Assembly: GCA_003167305.1 (NCBI GenBank)
Contig: PMTP01000120.1
Span: forward strand, 7,819-16,614
From: Acidobacteriaceae bacterium
Lineage (GTDB): Bacteria; Acidobacteriota; Terriglobia; Terriglobales; Acidobacteriaceae
Direction: 5' to 3'
DNA: 8,796 nt
Numbering within the stretch: the stretch's first letter is position 1; each line of letters starts with the position of its first letter. Below are positions 5,949-8,796 of the stretch, piece by piece. The position numbers and the translations under genes were made by a program. The notes beneath the pieces were generated by a model. That model did no database searches. It was given only the letters and a program-made list of their open reading frames with translations, and had not been told where the DNA came from.

Positions 5949-6848
5949 TTGCTTTCAAAATCGCTCATGAAAGTTCTCAGACCCGGATGCTGGCCAGCTC
6001 TCCTGCTTCCAATTTTGATTTGCGCTCTCGCAAGGAGCCAGGAGAAGCCCTACTTTGTGACCTACACCCACGACCTAGAGGAGCCCGGCAACCTGGAGAT
6101 CGAGACGAAAACTGCCCTGGCGCAGCCGTACCGCGGCAATCGCTTTGGAGCTACAGCGCTTGAGTTGGAGTACGGTCTGCGCGCCTGGTGGACCAGCGAG
6201 CTATACCTTGACGGCCAGGCCACGGGCGGCGACTCAACAGTTTTCACTGGTTTCCGGATGGAGAATCGTCTGCGCCCCTTGATGCGGGAGCACGCCATCA
6301 ACCCCGTGCTCTACATCGAGTATGAAAACACCTCCAGCGCCGATAAGACGATCCTTGAAGTGGTCGGTCACGACGGCCAGACGGACCTGGCAGTATCCAA
6401 TGGCGTTTTGCGCCGCGACCATCAGCACGAGGCGGAACTCAAGCTGATTCTCTCCTCCAACCTCAAAGACTGGAACATCAGCGAGAATTTCATCTCCGAG
6501 AAAGACCTCAGCCACGCTCCATGGGAGTTCGGCTACGCGGTGGGGGCTGCGCGCCCGCTGCACAGCGCGGCCAGCGGCCGGGAATGTGTCTTTTGCGCCG
6601 AGAAGTGGGTCGCCGGCGCCGAGGGTTACGGCGGCCTCGGCAACACCTTTGCCCTGACCACGCGAGACACCTCGCACTACATCGCCCCGCTCATCGGCTG
6701 GCAGTTTCCCAAAGGCGTGCGCTTCAGCTTCTCGACGGGCTTCGGGCTCACCACCCCAAGCCTTGCGCGAGTCTACCGTGTGGGCCTGGCCTATGAATTC
6801 GAGCAAGTGGGCGGCTGGTTCCACGCTTCACAAGGGGGTGGGCAATGA
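5949..6848 (+). CDS. Predicted outer-membrane beta-barrel protein (unknown function), TTG start
   Basis: Exported protein of 299 residues that I cannot assign to a named family. A signal peptide spans about 1-31 (basic start, hydrophobic WPALLLPILICALA). The rest alternates polar and aromatic/hydrophobic residues in short strands separated by turns (ALELEYGLRAWWTSELYLDG, INPVLYIEYENT, HEAELKLILSS, WEFGYAVGAAR, VRFSFSTGFGLTT, YRVGLAYEFEQ), as in outer-membrane barrels. A Cys213-x-x-Cys216 pair (ECVFCAEKW) lies in a likely loop. It is not followed by His, so it is not a heme c site; a disulfide or metal site is possible. TTG 5949 is chosen because GGAGG (5936-5940) lies eight bases upstream; ATG 5967 would be 26 bases from it and would shorten the signal peptide. 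The stop overlaps the following cytochrome c start (ATGA), which implies coupled translation. Barrel topology is inferred from pattern only. Confidence 0.75.
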   Translation: MLSKSLMKVLRPGCWPALLLPILICALARSQEKPYFVTYTHDLEEPGNLEIETKTALAQPYRGNRFGATALELEYGLRAWWTSELYLDGQATGGDSTVFTGFRMENRLRPLMREHAINPVLYIEYENTSSADKTILEVVGHDGQTDLAVSNGVLRRDHQHEAELKLILSSNLKDWNISENFISEKDLSHAPWEFGYAVGAARPLHSAASGRECVFCAEKWVAGAEGYGGLGNTFALTTRDTSHYIAPLIGWQFPKGVRFSFSTGFGLTTPSLARVYRVGLAYEFEQVGGWFHASQGGGQ

Positions 6849-7243
6849 TGCGAAACAGGATTCGAACTATGCGAGGAACTGCTGCGATACTTTTGATTGC
6901 GGTGAGCGCAGCAATGGCCGTTGCCGCAGCTTCCAGCTCCCGCTGGGAACGCGTTCCAGCCAGGGATCACGCTCGAACCAATCCTCTGGCCGGCAATGCG
7001 GAGGCACCGATGGCGGGGGCGCTGGTCTACCGCGAACATTGCCAGCAGTGCCACAAGGCCAATGCCCAGGGCGACGGGCACAGACGGCCTGCCCTGCGCA
7101 GCCAACGGATTCGATCGGCAAGCGACGGTGATATCGAGTGGTTTCTTCGCCAAGGCGATCTGGGCCGGGGTATGCCCTCCTGGTCAAGTCTGCCCGTGGC
7201 CCAACGCTGGCAGCTCATCGCTTACCTAAGGTCCATTCAGTAA
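6845..7243 (+). CDS. Small periplasmic monoheme class I cytochrome c
   Basis: Exported electron carrier of 132 residues. Residues 1 to about 29 are a signal peptide (MMRNRIRTMRG, then an Ala-rich core ending AVAAAS). One heme c site, CQQCH, lies at 66-70 within ALVYREHCQQCHKANAQGDG. The likely axial methionine is Met110 in GRGMPSW, followed by the terminal helix RWQLIAYLRSIQ. This is the normal order of a small class I cytochrome c. Its start codon overlaps the stop of the upstream barrel gene by ATGA, with a G-rich AAGGGGGTGGG stretch just upstream, so the two are almost certainly co-translated and probably act in the same process. The partner oxidase or dehydrogenase is not identified; the oxidase subunit III upstream (4057-4827) is separated by over 1 kb and need not be linked. 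A second ATG at 6848 is equally possible. Confidence 0.93.
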   Translation: MMRNRIRTMRGTAAILLIAVSAAMAVAAASSSRWERVPARDHARTNPLAGNAEAPMAGALVYREHCQQCHKANAQGDGHRRPALRSQRIRSASDGDIEWFLRQGDLGRGMPSWSSLPVAQRWQLIAYLRSIQ

Positions 7244-7306
7244 GAAGTTGTCCAGAACAATTATCGGCAAATGGAGGGTTTCTTAAGCGAGCGAGTTCGT
7301 TTCACG

Positions 7307-7999
7307 TCACTCCATCGTGTGCGGATCAGGCGCGGTTTTGAGGCTCTTGTGGTGGCGCACGTCGGCGCCTTGCACCCAGAAGATTACGTCCTCGGCAATG
7401 TTCGTCGCGTGGTCGGCTACGCGCTCCAGAGCGCGCGAGATCATCAGCGCGTTCAAAGCCTGCGGAGCCAGGTGGCTCTGCTCTTCCATCACTTTGGTCA
7501 GCGCCTTGTAGGCGGCGCGGTTCATCGCGTCCACGGCGTCGTCCATGGTGAGGATGGAGCGCGCCAGTTCTGCGTCGCCCTCGATGAACGATTGCAGGCT
7601 CTTGCGCACCATCTCAGTGGCCAGCTCGGCCATGCGTGGAATGTCCACCGGAAGATCGGCCTGGGGCATCTGCTCCATGCTGCGCACCCGGTCGCTGATG
7701 CTCTTGGCCGCATCGCCGACACGTTCCAAATCCGCGTTGATCTTGATCACACTGAGGATGAAGCGCAGGTCGATGGCCATTGGCTGTTCCATCGCCAGCA
7801 GATCGAGCGCGGCCTGGTCGATCTCGCGCTCCAGGCGGTTGATGGCCAACTCCGAACGGTTGACCAGATCGCAAATGGAAAGGTCGCGCACACGGTAGGC
7901 CTCAATGGCTCTCTGGATAGACTGCTCGGCCAATCCGGCCATCACCAGCAGTTGTTCCTTCAGTTCCTCCAAACTCTGTTGAAAACGTATGCGCGTCAT
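7307..7999 (-). CDS. phoU: Phosphate transport system regulator PhoU
   Basis: Cytosolic negative regulator linking the PstSCAB phosphate transporter to the PhoR/PhoB sensor system; it also limits phosphate uptake. At 230 residues it has normal length. The protein is a tandem of two three-helix repeats, each with a metal-binding ExxxD signature: ERVGDAAKS (E92, D96) and [14 protein letters not shown] (E182, D186, N190). In the first repeat the usual terminal Asn of the motif is Ser100. [23 protein letters not shown] is the conserved central stretch. The ATG overlaps the pstB stop as ATGA (7999-7996), so translation is coupled, and the position behind pstB is the usual one. The gene ends 63 bp from the convergent cytochrome c gene, with no clear bidirectional terminator between them. 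Confidence 0.97.
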   Translation of the reverse strand: MTRIRFQQSLEELKEQLLVMAGLAEQSIQRAIEAYRVRDLSICDLVNRSELAINRLEREIDQAALDLLAMEQPMAIDLRFILSVIKINADLERVGDAAKSISDRVRSMEQMPQADLPVDIPRMAELATEMVRKSLQSFIEGDAELARSILTMDDAVDAMNRAAYKALTKVMEEQSHLAPQALNALMISRALERVADHATNIAEDVIFWVQGADVRHHKSLKTAPDPHTME

Positions 8000-8754
8000 C
8001 CGAACCTGCCTGTGATGTAGTCCTCTGTGCGTTTGTCGCTGGGGTTGGTAAAGATTTTGTGGGTCGAATCGAACTCCACCATCCTACCATTCAAAAAGAA
8101 GCCCGTCTTCTCGGCGACGCGGGCGGCCTGTTGCATATTGTGAGTCACAATCACAATAGTGTACTGCGATTTCAACTGGAAGATAAGGTCTTCGATCTTG
8201 GAAGTGGAGACGGGATCGAGCGCCGAGGCCGGCTCGTCCATCAGCAGCACCTCGGGGTCCACAGCCAGCGCGCGCGCAATGCATAAGCGCTGCTGCTGGC
8301 CGCCGCTGAGGCTGGCGCCGGATTTCTTCTTGAGGTCATCCTTGACCTCTTCCCACAGCGCGGAATTTTTGAGCGACTTCTCGACAATCTCATCTAGCAC
8401 ATGATGGTTACTGTAGCCGTTCAGCTTGAGGCCGGCGGCTACGTTGTCATAGATGGACATGGTCGGAAAGGGGTTGGGCCGCTGGAAGACCATGCCCACG
8501 CGGCGGCGAATCTCGACCGGCTTGGCGTCGGCATAAATGTCCAGCCCGCCGATCAGCACGGTGCCGGTGACGCGGGCGATGGGGTTGGTCTCGTGCATAC
8601 GATTGAGGCAGCGGACAAAGGTGCTTTTGCCGCAGCCCGAAGGGCCAATCAGCGCGGTGGCGTGGTTGGCCGGGATATTCAGATCAATGTCCTGTAGCGT
8701 GTGGTTGGTCCCGTACCACGCGTTCAGGTTAGCGACTTCAATGCTGACGCCCAC
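7996..8754 (-). CDS. pstB: Phosphate ABC transporter ATP-binding protein PstB
   Basis: ATPase of the high-affinity phosphate importer PstSCAB, bound to PstC/PstA at the inner face of the cytoplasmic membrane; 252 residues, standard length. All ABC motifs are intact: Walker [10 protein letters not shown] (37-45), Q-loop Gln91 in VFQRPNPFP (the PstB-specific form), signature LSGGQQQR (149-156), Walker B VLLMDEP ending in Asp173-Glu174, D-loop SALDP, and the switch His205 in VTHNM. The C-terminus EDYITGRFG is typical of PstB. The start is GTG at 8754, preceded by AAAGGGG eight bases upstream and directly abutting the stop of the upstream gene (TAAGTG). It is followed by phoU with an ATGA overlap. 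The operon is probably under PhoB control from a promoter outside the window. Confidence 0.98.
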   Translation of the reverse strand: MGVSIEVANLNAWYGTNHTLQDIDLNIPANHATALIGPSGCGKSTFVRCLNRMHETNPIARVTGTVLIGGLDIYADAKPVEIRRRVGMVFQRPNPFPTMSIYDNVAAGLKLNGYSNHHVLDEIVEKSLKNSALWEEVKDDLKKKSGASLSGGQQQRLCIARALAVDPEVLLMDEPASALDPVSTSKIEDLIFQLKSQYTIVIVTHNMQQAARVAEKTGFFLNGRMVEFDSTHKIFTNPSDKRTEDYITGRFG

Positions 8755-8796
8755 TTAGCTTGCCCCTTTCAAAACGCCGCGGCTGGTCACGTAGCG
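8755..8796 (-). CDS. pstA: Extreme C-terminus of the upstream pst operon gene, probably PstA (rest outside window)
   Basis: Reading in from the right edge on the minus strand, 13 residues (RYVTSRGVLKGAS) end in TAA at 8757-8755, immediately followed by the pstB GTG. The basic end fits the cytoplasmic tail of a permease. The name rests almost entirely on the conserved gene order pstA-pstB-phoU, not on recognisable sequence. Confidence 0.65.
   Translation of the reverse strand, partial: RYVTSRGVLKGAS

Noticed and set aside
6585..6596. CxxC in the barrel protein as a second heme c site
   Set aside because: The sequence is CVFCA, lacking the His that must follow for heme c attachment.
7244..7306. 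Bidirectional terminator expected between the cytochrome c and phoU genes
   Set aside because: Only a 4-bp ttgt/acaa hairpin (near 7248-7262) is visible, so no terminator is called.
1..8796. CRISPR array, tRNA/rRNA, transposase or toxin-antitoxin pair
   Set aside because: No regularly spaced repeats, cloverleaf, DDE/recombinase motif or small toxin-like gene pair was found on either strand by eye.

Overview
The window reads as chromosomal DNA of a GC-rich, Gram-negative heterotrophic bacterium, most likely an acidobacterium (Terriglobia-like). This rests on the style of the proteins (heme-copper oxidase subunit III with a Gly/Asp-rich N-terminus, a SurA-like foldase with a Lys/Ala/Pro tail) and on a dispersed-repeat type at 5699-5846 that I associate from memory with acidobacterial genomes. 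No database search was possible, so the taxonomy is an inference.

Layout. Positions 1-116 (+) hold the C-terminal end of a protein that resembles a cation diffusion facilitator. It converges on a MIP-family glycerol facilitator/aquaporin gene (198-926, -). The glpF upstream region (927-1173) contains a 153-bp element bounded by a perfect 14-bp inverted repeat with a strong central hairpin. Next comes a periplasmic SurA/parvulin-type peptidyl-prolyl isomerase (1174-2928, -) with an unusual basic, low-complexity C-terminal tail. A 316-bp divergent spacer separates it from pdxT (3245-3970, +), the glutaminase of PLP synthase, which has no pdxS beside it. A stand-alone heme-copper oxidase subunit III (4057-4827, +) follows, with a terminator-like hairpin behind it. 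Then comes a secreted protein of unknown function with a copper-amine-oxidase-N-like (stalk) domain (4944-5615, +).

A 333-bp non-coding stretch (5616-5948) carries a 148-bp palindromic repeat element and, further down, an AT-rich promoter/leader region with tandem and inverted repeats. It precedes a translationally coupled pair: a TTG-started predicted outer-membrane beta-barrel protein (5949-6848) and a small periplasmic monoheme cytochrome c (6845-7243). On the opposite strand, converging on this pair, is the end of a phosphate-uptake operon in the order pstA (last codons only), pstB, phoU (8796 down to 7307), with gene junctions TAAGTG and ATGA.

Most of the window is ordinary housekeeping content: phosphate uptake and its control, PLP synthesis, envelope protein folding, glycerol uptake and respiration. 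The less explained parts are the two roughly 150-bp inverted-repeat elements, the beta-barrel/cytochrome c pair with its repeat-rich leader, the secreted stalk-domain protein, and the long basic tail on the foldase. I found no CRISPR array, transposase, tRNA, rRNA or defence system.
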